Of a DNA stretch of 39,507 nt, positions 7,443-16,284 are shown one piece after another. The position numbers and the translations under genes are program-made. The notes beneath the pieces are model-generated. The model saw only the letters and a list, made by a program, of their open reading frames with translations. It did not search any database and was not told the DNA's origin. Position 1 is the stretch's first letter. Every line of letters starts with the position of its first letter. The stretch is from assembly GCA_023251155.1 (NCBI GenBank), contig JAHEZH010000044.1, forward strand, positions 1 through 39,507. Direction: 5' to 3'. This stretch comes from Flammeovirgaceae bacterium. GTDB lineage: Bacteria; Bacteroidota; Bacteroidia; Cytophagales; Cyclobacteriaceae.

Positions 7443-8933
7443 TTGAGTTGCATTCTTGCAGTTGATATCGGCACTACCAGTACCAAAGGTTTGGTGGTAC
7501 AGTCCGATGGAGAAGTCCTTTCCTCATCACATCGCGCTTACATTACTTCTTATCCTCAACCGGGTTACGCAGAGCAATCTGCGGATGAACTTTGGAATGC
7601 CGTAAAGCAGGTCATCATCGAAAGTGGTGAACGCTATCGCGATCAAATCAGCGGCATTAGTTTCAGTTGTGCCATGCATAGCTTACTGGTGGTAGATGAA
7701 AAGGGGAATGCACTAAGCCCGGTTATCATCTGGGCGGATACCCGTAGTGCGGCATTGGCAAAAGCACTGCGTACATCCGATGAGGGGAAGCGGATGTATA
7801 TCACCACGGGTACGCCGATTCATCCTTCCTCGCCACTATGCAAACTGGCGTGGATGAAAAGAGAGCAGCCCGGATTGTTTCAATCGGCTTTTAAATTGGT
7901 CTCCATCAAAGAATACATCTGGTTTAAATTAGTAGGAAAATGGGAAATCGATTATTCGCTCGCCTCAGCTACGGGGCTTTTCGATATTCATCAACTGCAA
8001 TGGATGCCCGAAGCGCTGGCCTTTGCCGGTATTGATGAATCGAAATTGTCGAAGTGTGTTTCTCCGTATCACACCTTCACCGGAATAGAGAAGTCATTAG
8101 CCAGCGAGTTAACCATCAACGCCAGTGTCAATCTGATTATAGGTGGAAGTGATGGCTGCCTGGCCAACCTGGGGAGTGGGGTGATGAGTGCGGATGAATT
8201 GTCCGTCACGATCGGAACCAGCGGTGCGGTGCGCACGACCTCACGCACGTGCAAGGAAGACCAGCAGCAGCGTGTATTTAATTACCGTCTTGATGAGGAT
8301 CATTTTATCGTAGGTGGTGCCACCAACAATGGTTCGGTGTTATTGAGTTGGTTCAGTGAAAACATTCTCAAAGAGCAACCTGATGCTCCTTTGTTTGTAG
8401 ATCGTGCCATGGAGATTGCACCGGGTAGTGAAGGATTGATTTTTCTTCCCTACGTGATGGGGGAGCGCGCCCCGTTTTATAATCCCGATGCGTGTGCCTT
8501 GTTTTTTGGATTGGCTCAGCATCATACTCATGCGCACATGATGCGTGCATTGCTGGAAGGCATTTGCTTCGAGCTGCGGAGTATTGTAGAAGCCGTGGAG
8601 GCCAGTACAGGTAAAGCATCGAGAGTGATTGCCAGCGGTGGCTTCACTGGGTCAGCGGGATGGGTGCAATTGCTGGCCGATATTCTAAACAAAGAAGTAA
8701 GCATTACCGATTCCAACAATGCGTCCGCTCTGGGCGCGGCCAAGATAGGTTTCAGGGCCTTGAAGATGAGGTATGATTTCAACGATGCGCAACGCGAGCG
8801 TTCATTCTTCCCAACGGAAGGAAATACGGCCCGGTATAATCCGTACTATGTGCTATTCGGTGAGCTCACGGACGTACTCCAGGATAAAATGGACAGGATT
8901 ACCGCATTACAAAGCGGACTGCTTCCTAAATAA
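7443..8933 (+). CDS. gntK: FGGY-family carbohydrate kinase, probable gluconokinase
   Basis: A 496-residue FGGY kinase that would phosphorylate gluconate to 6-phosphogluconate. The actin-like ATPase fold is shown by VDIGTTSTKGLVVQ at the N-terminus, IIWADTRS, IGGSDGCLANLGSG, IGTSGAVRTTS and SGGFTGSAGWVQLLADIL. The stretch TGTPIHPSSPLCKLAWM and the motif FLPYVMGERAPFYNPDA resemble gluconate kinases more than xylulokinases. The gene immediately downstream is a relic of 6-phosphogluconate dehydrogenase, the next enzyme of the same route, which supports the assignment. The start is TTG at 7443; an in-frame stop at 7428-7430 leaves no ATG alternative. Confidence 0.85.
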   Translation: MSCILAVDIGTTSTKGLVVQSDGEVLSSSHRAYITSYPQPGYAEQSADELWNAVKQVIIESGERYRDQISGISFSCAMHSLLVVDEKGNALSPVIIWADTRSAALAKALRTSDEGKRMYITTGTPIHPSSPLCKLAWMKREQPGLFQSAFKLVSIKEYIWFKLVGKWEIDYSLASATGLFDIHQLQWMPEALAFAGIDESKLSKCVSPYHTFTGIEKSLASELTINASVNLIIGGSDGCLANLGSGVMSADELSVTIGTSGAVRTTSRTCKEDQQQRVFNYRLDEDHFIVGGATNNGSVLLSWFSENILKEQPDAPLFVDRAMEIAPGSEGLIFLPYVMGERAPFYNPDACALFFGLAQHHTHAHMMRALLEGICFELRSIVEAVEASTGKASRVIASGGFTGSAGWVQLLADILNKEVSITDSNNASALGAAKIGFRALKMRYDFNDAQRERSFFPTEGNTARYNPYYVLFGELTDVLQDKMDRITALQSGLLPK

Positions 8934-8995
8934 AGACGTTGGGTGGGTTACTAAAGCGTTCCTTTTTCATTAATAGGAACTAAATCCATTTCTTC

Positions 8996-9724
8996 ATGCA
9001 GGTCGGACTCATCGGGTTAGGCAAAATGGGATATAATCTTGCCCTCAATTTCAGGAACAATCATCATGAAGTAATTGCCTTTGATGTCAATAAGGTGGCT
9101 ATGCGAAATATTGCTGCCTGTGGTATCCGCACGGCACATAGTGTCACTCATTTGTTGAGTGGAATGACCGGCAGGCGAATCATCTGGATTATGGTTCCTG
9201 TTGGCAATGCCATTGATGTGATCATCAACACACTTAAAAACCATCTGAATAAAGGAGACATTGTAATTGATGGGAGCAACTCGCATTATTACGATACCAT
9301 TTCACGCGCTAAAGAACTGGCAAAGGCAGGAGTTCATTTTCTCGACTGCGGTACTGGCGGAGGTGTAGCAGGTGCGCTCAACGGGATCAGTGCCCTGGTG
9401 GGAGGTGAAAAAGAAATTGCTGACTATTGTCAGCCGCTCTTTCAATCGATCTGCACTGCTGACGGATATTTATATTGTGGTAAAACAGGCAATGGTCATT
9501 TTACCCGGATGGCCTGCAGCGATAGGGATCATGATGGAAAACCAGTTATTTCAGAAGGCATGCGGGCACTGCATCGTTATACAGGCCAAGCACATTGGGT
9601 GGAATTCACTCACGCAGGGAAAAATCCCCAGGGAAGTTTTATCCGTAGTTGGTTGAACTAGCGGAGAAGGAAATACTCATTGATTTAGATCTGAATCGAA
9701 GAAGTCCTCTCACTTTGAATAGCA
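8996..9724 (+). pseudogene. gnd: 6-phosphogluconate dehydrogenase, decayed by frameshifts and 3' truncation
   Basis: About 165 codons read as a normal short-form (YqeC/GndA type) NAD-linked 6-phosphogluconate dehydrogenase: Rossmann motif GLIGLGKMGYNLA, DGSNSHYYDTISRAKELA, GTGGGVAGALNGISALVGG and GYLYCGKTGNGHF. The catalytic stretch that should follow (HFVKMVHNGIEYGMM in relatives) reads HFTRMACSDRDHDGK, so the active-site Lys and the His-Asn pair are lost. A neighbouring frame at about 9525-9545 still encodes GIMMENQ. The first frame then regains VISEGMRAL and GSFIRSWL before a stop at 9659-9661. After a further frame change, LAEKEILIDLDL continues the family C-terminus at 9658-9693. The remaining 70-odd codons are absent because the convergent aldolase gene begins at 9728. 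Confidence 0.85.
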
Positions 9725-9727
9725 GGA

Positions 9728-10756
9728 TTACCCCTGGCCCAGATACGTTCTGACCAATTCAATAAACCGGTTAATCTCTTCTTCCGTGGTATCCCAGGAA
9801 CACATCAGACGTACTTCGTTGAGCTGGTCGTTCCAGCTGTAGAAGGGAAATTCGTTTTGTAATAGTGGGATGATCTGCGGAGGCATGATTACAAAGACTC
9901 CGTTGCCTTCTACTTTCTGAGTTACTTTTACCTGAGGAATTTGCCTTAATCCTTTGTCGAGAAGCTGTGCGAGACGGTTGGTTTGTGTGGCATTGCGTTT
10001 CCATAGATCGTGGCTGAGCAGTGCCTCAAATTGTGCAGAGATGAACCGCATCTTGGAGTTGAGCTGCATGCCCTGTTTGCGGATGAATTTGAAATTCCTT
10101 GCCAGTTCAGGCTTGAAGAAGAGGATGGCTTCACCGAACATTAATCCATTCTTGGTTCCGCCAAAGGAAAGTACATCCACACCGGCATCTTTTGTGAATT
10201 CGCGAAACGGTTTATTGAGACTTACGGCAGCATTGGCAATACGTGAGCCATCCATGTGCACGTATAAATTATGTTTTCTCGCCACCGCGCTTAATGCCTT
10301 TACTTCTTCTACTGTATAGACCGTTCCGTATTCGGAAGACTGTGATATGGAAATCACTTTTGCCTGCGGATGATGCTGATCATCGATGCGTTGTATTTTT
10401 TGCTCCACCTGCTGTGCCGTGATCTTCCCATCTGCAGATGAAATAGTCACCAGTTTGCAGCCGGTAAACTTCTCTGGCGCTGTAGATTCATCCACATTGA
10501 TATGCGCACTTTCGGCACACAGTATGGAGTTGTAGGAATTGGTCAGAGCAGATAATCCCAGTACATTGGCACCAGTACCGTTGTACACGAAGAAGACTTC
10601 AATGTCCTCACCGAATAAGCCTTTGAATTTATCGGTTGCGCGTGCCGTGTAGTCATCGCTTCCATATGAACCCGCATGATGATGATTGGCTTTCACTAAT
10701 GCTTCCATGATTTCGGGATGTACACCTGAATAATTATCGCTCGCAAAAGTCTTCAT
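9728..10756 (-). CDS. ltaE: Low-specificity L-threonine aldolase (PLP enzyme)
   Basis: This fold-type I PLP enzyme cleaves L-threonine or L-allo-threonine to glycine and acetaldehyde. The 342-residue product has the N-terminal SDNYSGVHPEIMEAL, the ring-stacking His85 (ESAHINVDE), Asp169 and Arg172 (HMDGSRIANA), and the Schiff-base Lys202 in SFGGTKNGLMFGEA. Length is normal. It lies downstream of the M28 peptidase on the same strand, separated by 75 bases that hold an inverted repeat (10771-10827), so it is probably transcribed separately. Its 3' end faces the decaying gnd gene and may have been involved in its truncation. Confidence 0.94.
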   Translation of the reverse strand: MKTFASDNYSGVHPEIMEALVKANHHHAGSYGSDDYTARATDKFKGLFGEDIEVFFVYNGTGANVLGLSALTNSYNSILCAESAHINVDESTAPEKFTGCKLVTISSADGKITAQQVEQKIQRIDDQHHPQAKVISISQSSEYGTVYTVEEVKALSAVARKHNLYVHMDGSRIANAAVSLNKPFREFTKDAGVDVLSFGGTKNGLMFGEAILFFKPELARNFKFIRKQGMQLNSKMRFISAQFEALLSHDLWKRNATQTNRLAQLLDKGLRQIPQVKVTQKVEGNGVFVIMPPQIIPLLQNEFPFYSWNDQLNEVRLMCSWDTTEEEINRFIELVRTYLGQG

Positions 10757-10770
10757 GGGTAGTAGTTAAT

Positions 10771-10827
10771 AGTTAGTAGTGAATAGGTGATGCATTTCGA
10801 TTGATTTTTAACTATTCACCACTCACC
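10771..10827. repeat. Imperfect inverted repeat between M28 peptidase and aldolase genes
   Basis: Arms 10771-10787 and 10811-10827 pair over about 16 positions, with an eight-base perfect core (GTGAATAG against CTATTCAC) and G-T wobbles elsewhere. The loop is about 23 bases. No T-run follows on the minus strand, so it is not a textbook terminator. Such AT-rich 'TAACTATTCACCACTCACC'-like palindromes recur between genes in some Cytophagales, so a dispersed repeat is possible. Confidence 0.5.
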
Positions 10828-10831
10828 CGAA

Positions 10832-12046
10832 TCAGAAAGTGACGCTGTACGTAAGCACTTCGTTCTTGCGTTTTACTTTTACTGGAACCGTCTGGCCTTT
10901 TTCAAATTTACCCAACGCTTCCATGTAGTTCTGGATGTCTTTGATTTCGTGTTCTCCGATCTGCACTACAATATCGCCGGCAAGTAATCCTGCTTTCTGT
11001 GCCGGCTTGCCATCCGATACGCCATCAATCAACAGACCTTCTACATCAGATGTATAGCTCGGCATTACTCCCAATGTTACTTTAAATGAACGTGAACCTC
11101 CCATAGATTTATTTTTAGTAGTTAAGAAAGCAAGTTTCGGTTGTGCGTCCAGCTCATTCACCAGTTTTACAATGGCATTCAATACCTCTACTTCGCCTTT
11201 GTAGTTGATTTTATCCCAATCGTCAGAAGGCTTGTGGTAGTCGTTGTGCGAGCCCGTGAAGAAATGCAACGCAGGAATATTCTTTACATAGAAAGAACTG
11301 TGATCACTTGGCCCCATGCCCGATGAATCGGTTTTAACGATCAATTGATCATTGGACAACTTATCAAGTACCGTACTCCATGATGGACTTGTCCCCACTC
11401 CGCTTACCGATAGATTTTTTGATTCCGGCAAACGACCAATCATATCCATGTTGATCATATAGGTTACTTTGCTCAGATCGATGGTAGGATGTTCAGTGAA
11501 ATACTTCGATCCGTATAAACCCAGTTCTTCTCCACTGAAGCAAATGAAAAGGAAATTGTTTTTCTCTTTCTTTCCGTTTTTCTGAAAGTAACGTGCCAGC
11601 TCAATTACACCCGCAGTGCCCGATGCATTATCATCCGCGCCGTTGTGAATCTTTCCTTTCGGATTGGCGTCTAACGAACTCCCATCATTACCCAGGCCTA
11701 AATGATCGTAGTGTGCACCAATGATGATGGTGTTTTCTGCGCCATTGTCAATGTACCCGATAATGTTTTCGGCTGTACCTTCTGTACCCGTACCATGTAC
11801 TCCTGATTTAAATGCAAAAGGCTGATCATATCCCTTCTCCCCTTTAGGTAAAAGCTGAATGGCTTTGAATTGTTTTTCGATGTAAGCGTTTGCTTTCTTT
11901 TCTCCCTCCGAACCCGTATTGCGCCCTTCGTATTCATCGCTGGCCAGTGTCCTGATGTGCTCTTTGATTTTGTCAGCTTCAATCTTTTGTGCCTGGCAGC
12001 TGATGATGCTGAGTGCGAAGACAAGGGTGATGTATGTGTATTTCAT
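10832..12046 (-). CDS. M28-family metallopeptidase lipoprotein with C-terminal PDZ domain
   Basis: A 404-residue secreted aminopeptidase-like zinc protease. The N-terminus is a lipoprotein signal ending IISC, so the protein is probably anchored to a membrane. The M28 zinc ligands are visible in order: GAHYDHLG, NGADDNASGTAGVIELA, SGEELGLYGSKYF, INMDMIG and NDYHKPSDDWDKI. A PDZ domain occupies the last 90 residues (VEGLLIDGVSDGKPAQKAG, then LLAGDIVVQIGEHEI). A stretch of about 20 residues between the domains is basic and polar. The ATG at 12046 is preferred over one three codons upstream because it directly precedes the KYTYITL signal sequence. Confidence 0.93.
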   Translation of the reverse strand: MKYTYITLVFALSIISCQAQKIEADKIKEHIRTLASDEYEGRNTGSEGEKKANAYIEKQFKAIQLLPKGEKGYDQPFAFKSGVHGTGTEGTAENIIGYIDNGAENTIIIGAHYDHLGLGNDGSSLDANPKGKIHNGADDNASGTAGVIELARYFQKNGKKEKNNFLFICFSGEELGLYGSKYFTEHPTIDLSKVTYMINMDMIGRLPESKNLSVSGVGTSPSWSTVLDKLSNDQLIVKTDSSGMGPSDHSSFYVKNIPALHFFTGSHNDYHKPSDDWDKINYKGEVEVLNAIVKLVNELDAQPKLAFLTTKNKSMGGSRSFKVTLGVMPSYTSDVEGLLIDGVSDGKPAQKAGLLAGDIVVQIGEHEIKDIQNYMEALGKFEKGQTVPVKVKRKNEVLTYSVTF

Positions 12047-12096
12047 GTGGGGCAATGGTATAGCGGTTACTCTTTTAAATTTTACTTCTGGTTACC

Positions 12097-12126
12097 GGCT
12101 ACAGGCTATAAAAAAAGCGTGTAGCC
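12097..12126. repeat. Inverted repeat in the gap between asnS and the M28 gene
   Basis: GGCTACA at 12097-12103 pairs perfectly with TGTAGCC at 12120-12126, across a 16-base loop that contains seven A (seven T on the minus strand). It lies just downstream of the asnS stop. Because the T-run is inside the loop rather than after the stem, I do not call it a terminator with confidence. Confidence 0.35.
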
Positions 12127-12137
12127 AGCTATTCGGT

Positions 12138-13571
12138 TTAAAACTCTGCATTACCCGGATATCGTGGGTAAGGAATTACATCGCGGATGTTGGTCATGCC
12201 GGTTACAAATAAAATCAATCGTTCAAACCCTAATCCAAAACCTGCATGTGGTGCGGAACCAAACTTGCGCAGGTCAAGGTACCACCACAGTTCTTTCTCC
12301 GGAAGGTTCATTTCGTGTACCCGTTTCAATAGATTTTCATAACGTTCTTCACGTTGCGAACCTCCGATGATTTCACCAATGCCGGGGAACAATACGTCCA
12401 TCGCAGCGACCGTTTTGCCATCATCGTTCTGGCGCATGTAGAATGCTTTGATGTCTTTCGGGTAGTTATACAAAATCACCGGCTTCTTGAAATGTTTCTC
12501 CACCAGGAAGCGCTCGTGCTCACTTTGCAAGTCAACCCCCCATTCATCAATGAGGTATTGAAATTTTTTCTTCTTGTTAGGGGTTGAGTTTTTCAGGATA
12601 TCAATTGCTTCGGTGTAGGACAGGCGCTGGAAATCATTTTCAACCACAAACTTCAGGCGATCGATCAATCCCAGTTCATTGCGCTGCTCCTGTGGTTTGC
12701 TGGCCTCCTCTTCGGCTGCACGCTTATCCAGAAATTCCAGATCTTCCTTGCAGTTATCCAGCGCATACTTGGCCAGGTATTGCAGGAAGTCCTGCGCCAG
12801 TTGCATATTGTCATTGATGTCATAGAACGCCATCTCCGGTTCGATCATCCAGAACTCGGCCAGGTGGCGCGTGGTATTTGAGTTTTCGGCCCGGAAAGTA
12901 GGTCCGAAGGTATATACTTCGCCCAATGCCAACGCATAGGTTTCACCTTCCAGCTGTCCGGAAACGGTGAGGTTGGTTTCACGTCCGAAGAAATCTTCCT
13001 TGTAGTTGACTTTCCCGTTTTCATCGCGTGGAGGGTTTTCGGCATCCAGCGTGGTTACCCGAAACATGGCACCGGCACCTTCCGCATCCGATCCGGTAAT
13101 TACCGGAGTATGCACGTAAAAGAAACCGCGGTCATTATAAAACTGATGCACAGCAAAAGCCATGGCATGACGTACCCGCATTACTGCTCCGAACGTATTG
13201 GTGCGCGAGCGAAGGTAGGCGATCTCACGTAAAAACTCCAGGGAGTGCTTTTTGGGTTGCAAGGGAAACTTTTCAGGATCGCTATCACCCAGTATTTCCA
13301 ATTGATTTACTTTTAGTTCCACCGCTTGTCCACTGCCAAGGGAAGCAATCAATTCTCCTCCAACAGCTACACAGGCTCCGGTTGTAATGCGCTTTAACGT
13401 GCTTTCCTCCAGTGAATTAAGTTCAACAACGGCTTGGATGTTATTAATCGTGGAGCCATCATTGATGGCAATAAAGCGATTGCTTCTGAATGTACGTACC
13501 CATCCTTTGACGACTACGGTTTGCCCTGTTGGTTCGGTAACAAGGAGTTGTTTGATCTTCGTTCTTTTCAT
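12138..13571 (-). CDS. asnS: Asparaginyl-tRNA synthetase (class II)
   Basis: It charges tRNA-Asn with asparagine. The 477-residue product has an N-terminal OB-fold anticodon-binding domain ([20 protein letters not shown]). The class II catalytic core follows, with motif 2 [20 protein letters not shown] and motif 3 [20 protein letters not shown] near the C-terminus, ending [10 protein letters not shown] as in bacterial AsnRS rather than AspRS. Having AsnRS implies direct charging of Asn. The gene is divergent from rpoN with a 275-base intergenic region; I see no TAnnTTTG element on the asnS side. Confidence 0.97.
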   Translation of the reverse strand: MKRTKIKQLLVTEPTGQTVVVKGWVRTFRSNRFIAINDGSTINNIQAVVELNSLEESTLKRITTGACVAVGGELIASLGSGQAVELKVNQLEILGDSDPEKFPLQPKKHSLEFLREIAYLRSRTNTFGAVMRVRHAMAFAVHQFYNDRGFFYVHTPVITGSDAEGAGAMFRVTTLDAENPPRDENGKVNYKEDFFGRETNLTVSGQLEGETYALALGEVYTFGPTFRAENSNTTRHLAEFWMIEPEMAFYDINDNMQLAQDFLQYLAKYALDNCKEDLEFLDKRAAEEEASKPQEQRNELGLIDRLKFVVENDFQRLSYTEAIDILKNSTPNKKKKFQYLIDEWGVDLQSEHERFLVEKHFKKPVILYNYPKDIKAFYMRQNDDGKTVAAMDVLFPGIGEIIGGSQREERYENLLKRVHEMNLPEKELWWYLDLRKFGSAPHAGFGLGFERLILFVTGMTNIRDVIPYPRYPGNAEF

Positions 13572-13798
13572 CTCTTAATATGTGGCCTATCCGATTAATT
13601 CGTTTTAACTTAACGTCAAGTTGGTTTACCTGCTTTCGCTGCCTTAGTGTAATGCTTTTGCCTTGGCATTTCACAAGGCTGCAAAAAACGTCAATTTGCT
13701 TTTTTTATCAAAGGGCTTACTTTCAAATACTTGCTTGTTTTGTATGGATTATCGTGCTGATTTATAATTACTTTCCACTCTGGCCTGATTTATGTGTT

Positions 13799-13827
13799 TT
13801 GACCGCGTGTGTGAATTGATAACTTTG
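13799..13827 (+). promoter_or_regulatory. Promoter of rpoN
   Basis: TTG at 13799-13801, an 18-base spacer, and TAACTTTG at 13820-13827, a good match to the Bacteroidota sigma-A consensus (TTG-N17-20-TAnnTTTG). The predicted start is about 13 bases before the rpoN ATG at 13847. The remaining part of the asnS-rpoN gap (13572-13798) shows nothing I recognise beyond AT-rich tracts. Confidence 0.65.
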
Positions 13828-13846
13828 CTAACGAAATGACCCTTTA

Positions 13847-15352
13847 ATGCAGAGACTTGGTTTAAATCAATCGTTACAACAAAAACTGTCGCCCCAGCAG
13901 ATTCAGTTTATAAAACTGTTGCAGGTGCCTACGGCCGAGTTGGAGCAACGCATTGAAGAAGAAATGGAACTGAATCCGGTTCTGGAAGAGGGCGAGCAGG
14001 AGGACGAAGGTCCGCAGGCGGAAGAAGAGAACAAAGAAGAAGAAGCTCCGCAGGAAGAGACTCCGGAGACCGAAGATAACTTCAACGATCAGGAAGATCA
14101 GCCTTTATCGAAAGAAGACGATATCGACATCAAAGACTACCTGCGCGATGATGATTACAGTGGCTACAAAATGCAGGGCGATGGCGATGAAGAAGATGAC
14201 CGTGATATGCCGATTCCTACTTCGTCATCATTACATGAAACACTGATGACCCAGCTGGGATATCTTGGCCTTAACGATCGTGACTATGCAATTGGTAAAC
14301 AGCTGGTCGGGAGTATTGAAGGAGATGGATACATTCGCAGAGACCTGGAGTCCATTGTGAATGACCTTGCCTTCTCTCAAAGTATTGAGACCACCCACGA
14401 AGAGCTGGAAGAGATTTTAAAGAAGATACAGTCGTTTGACCCCTCCGGCATTGCTGCACGCAATTTACAGGAATGCTTACTGCTGCAGCTTGATCGTATG
14501 GATGATGGGCAGGATGTAGACGTGATTGTAGCAAAACGTATTTTGAGCGAATGCTACGATGAGTTTACCAAGAAACATTATCCGAAGATCATGAAGAAAC
14601 TGGATCTGAATGATGAGGATTATGTGAAAGACGCGATTGAGTTGATCGTGCGCCTCAATCCCAAGCCAGGTGGTGAATCCTCTTCCGGGATGGTGAAGAA
14701 TCAATACGTCATTCCTGATTTTATTCTTACCAATAACAATGGAAAGCTGGAGCTGGCGCTGAACTCGCGCAATGCGCCTGAGTTGCGAATAAGCCGGTCG
14801 TATTCAGAGATGTTTAAGGCTTACGACAAAGGAGACAAGAAAGACAAGAAGCTGAAAGAAGCCGTTACCTTTGTAAAACAGAAACTGGATTCGGCCAAGT
14901 GGTTTATTGATGCCATCAAGCAGCGCCAACATACGTTGCTTCGTACGATGCGTGCCATCGTGGATTTTCAATACGACTATTTCCTTGAAGGAGATGAAAC
15001 CAAGCTGCGGCCAATGATTCTCAAAGACATAGCCCAGATGATCGGTATGGACATTTCTACGGTGAGCCGTGTGGCCAGCAGTAAAACTGTGCAGACAGAC
15101 TTTGGTATGTTCCCATTGAAATACTTTTTCTCCGAAGGGATCACTACTGATTCAGGCGAAGAAGTAAGTAGCCGTGAAGTAAAGCAGATCATCAAAGACC
15201 TGATTGAGCAGGAAGATAAATCGAAACCGTATTCAGACGATAAGCTGGAAGAACTGCTCAATGAGAAAGGATACAATATCGCCCGCCGAACGGTAGCCAA
15301 ATACCGTGAGCAGATGAATATACCGGTGGCACGTTTAAGAAAAGAGATGTAA
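13847..15352 (+). CDS. rpoN: RNA polymerase sigma-54 factor
   Basis: This alternative sigma factor needs an AAA+ activator to melt -24/-12 promoters. Region I (residues 1-48) is typical and Gln/Leu-rich: LNQSLQQKLSPQQIQFIKLL. Region II (about 48-110) is very acidic. The core-binding domain follows, with FDPSGIAARNLQECLLLQ. The central HTH is near residue 400 (DISTVSRVASSKTVQTDFG, then KYFFSEG), and the RpoN box ARRTVAKYRE is near residue 480. The 501-residue length is normal. No sigma-54 activator gene is in the window, so its targets are elsewhere. The downstream membrane protein begins two bases after the stop and is probably co-transcribed. Confidence 0.97.
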   Translation: MQRLGLNQSLQQKLSPQQIQFIKLLQVPTAELEQRIEEEMELNPVLEEGEQEDEGPQAEEENKEEEAPQEETPETEDNFNDQEDQPLSKEDDIDIKDYLRDDDYSGYKMQGDGDEEDDRDMPIPTSSSLHETLMTQLGYLGLNDRDYAIGKQLVGSIEGDGYIRRDLESIVNDLAFSQSIETTHEELEEILKKIQSFDPSGIAARNLQECLLLQLDRMDDGQDVDVIVAKRILSECYDEFTKKHYPKIMKKLDLNDEDYVKDAIELIVRLNPKPGGESSSGMVKNQYVIPDFILTNNNGKLELALNSRNAPELRISRSYSEMFKAYDKGDKKDKKLKEAVTFVKQKLDSAKWFIDAIKQRQHTLLRTMRAIVDFQYDYFLEGDETKLRPMILKDIAQMIGMDISTVSRVASSKTVQTDFGMFPLKYFFSEGITTDSGEEVSSREVKQIIKDLIEQEDKSKPYSDDKLEELLNEKGYNIARRTVAKYREQMNIPVARLRKEM

Positions 15353-15353
15353 G

Positions 15354-15968
15354 GTGAGAGTCGCTGCGCAGGTTATTTCTTTTGTGTTCCATCCACTATT
15401 GCTTACTTCTTATCTCACCGTATTGCTGTGCGTGTTTTTTCCACCTCTGCTGATGGTGGCCCCCGGCAAGATCTGGCTTATGGCCGGATTTATATTTGCG
15501 GTCACTTTTGCGTTGCCTGCTATCAACCTGGTTATTTTTCGCTACTTCGGAAATATCTCATCACTCACCATGCGTGAACGAAAAGAACGGGTGATGCCAT
15601 TCTTCTTCATCGCCATTATGTACACCATGGTGACGGTGTTGTTTTATTATAAACTTCCGGTAAGTTCAAATCTGGTACGGCTGCTCATGATCATCTCCGC
15701 GCTGATTATCATTGCAGCGATAGCCACCCTTTTTTATAAAGTGAGCATTCACAGTCTGGCCATGTGGGGAGGAATCGGCATCTTACTTCCGTTAAACAAA
15801 ATGGTCGTCACAGGAGAATTACTTTACCCGACAGCCGGAGTAATTGTGATCACCGGTGTGGTTATGTCTTCCCGCTTGATTCTCAATGCACATGTGCCAC
15901 GCGAAATACTGATTGGAAGTTGTATCGGATTTGTGGTAGGCCTGGGGGGGATGTTTATTCTTTTCTGA
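15354..15968 (+). CDS. PAP2-like multi-pass membrane protein with incomplete catalytic motifs
   Basis: A 204-residue protein with about six hydrophobic segments. The C-terminal part resembles PAP2 phosphatase motif 3 (SR-x5-H-x3-D): it reads SSRLILNAHVPREILIG, with Glu in place of the Asp. Motif 1 is only faintly suggested by MRERKERVMPFF, and motif 2 (PSGH) is not recognisable; the corresponding region reads SIHSLAMWGG. Lipid phosphatase activity is therefore doubtful. Relatives follow rpoN in other Bacteroidota, and here the GTG start is two bases after the rpoN stop, which suggests shared expression. No ATG start fits before the first membrane segment. Confidence 0.75.
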   Translation: MRVAAQVISFVFHPLLLTSYLTVLLCVFFPPLLMVAPGKIWLMAGFIFAVTFALPAINLVIFRYFGNISSLTMRERKERVMPFFFIAIMYTMVTVLFYYKLPVSSNLVRLLMIISALIIIAAIATLFYKVSIHSLAMWGGIGILLPLNKMVVTGELLYPTAGVIVITGVVMSSRLILNAHVPREILIGSCIGFVVGLGGMFILF

Positions 15969-16284
15969 TCCTCTTCGGATAAGTGCATTATTCTTCCGTG
16001 GAGTGTAAGCTTATCGGTTGATGACAGACGCAGATCGCTGCATCACTTGCGCCTCTGTAGGTTTGACAGGAAGAGGAAAAACAGTAGCTACTTTTAAACT
16101 TTGTTTAGATGGTTCGCTGGTGAACGCTCTAAACAAAGTTCTCTAAAACCCCTCATACATCTTCTCTTCGCGCGGCTGCGCATTGAACATGAAATGCGTA
16201 TTGAGCTAATCCGCATGGCGAGTGTCTTGATACAAAAACGAGGACGGTACCTGCTTCGAATGAGTTAATCATCAGAAACAGTAA
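15969..16284. other. 316-base convergent intergenic region without a gene
   Basis: The region lies between the PAP2-like gene (+) and the 83-residue gene (-). It contains the long hairpin at 16097-16140. It also has a ten-base near-direct repeat, TGCGCATTGA at 16178-16187 and TGCGTATTGA at 16195-16204, with a 17-base period. On the minus strand there is a 15-codon ORF (16143-16190, MFNAQPREEKMYEGF) that reads like the end of a protein. I could not assign any of these to a known family. A decayed gene or a dispersed repeat are both possible. Confidence 0.5.
16097..16140. repeat. Perfect 13-bp stem-loop in the convergent intergenic region
   Basis: Arms AACTTTGTTTAGA (16097-16109) and TCTAAACAAAGTT (16128-16140) pair without mismatch. 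The 18-base loop contains a second short stem, GTTC/GAAC. No T-run follows on either strand apart from TTTAAAAG on the minus side. It could be a bidirectional transcription end for the two converging genes, or one copy of a small palindromic repeat. It contains TTTAGA and TCTAAA, but 18 bases apart, so it is not the iron-box pattern seen later. Confidence 0.6.

Noticed and set aside
9372..9656. Separate 94-codon gene in another frame within the gnd region
   Set aside because: Its middle encodes a piece of the same dehydrogenase, so it is a frameshifted part of the pseudogene.
13903..14085. Serine-rich minus-strand ORF inside rpoN
   Set aside because: It is the shadow of the acidic region II; no start signal or family resemblance.
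16097..16140. Iron box in the PAP2 downstream region
   Set aside because: It contains TTTAGA and TCTAAA but 18 bases apart, unlike the fixed 5-base spacing at the iron genes.
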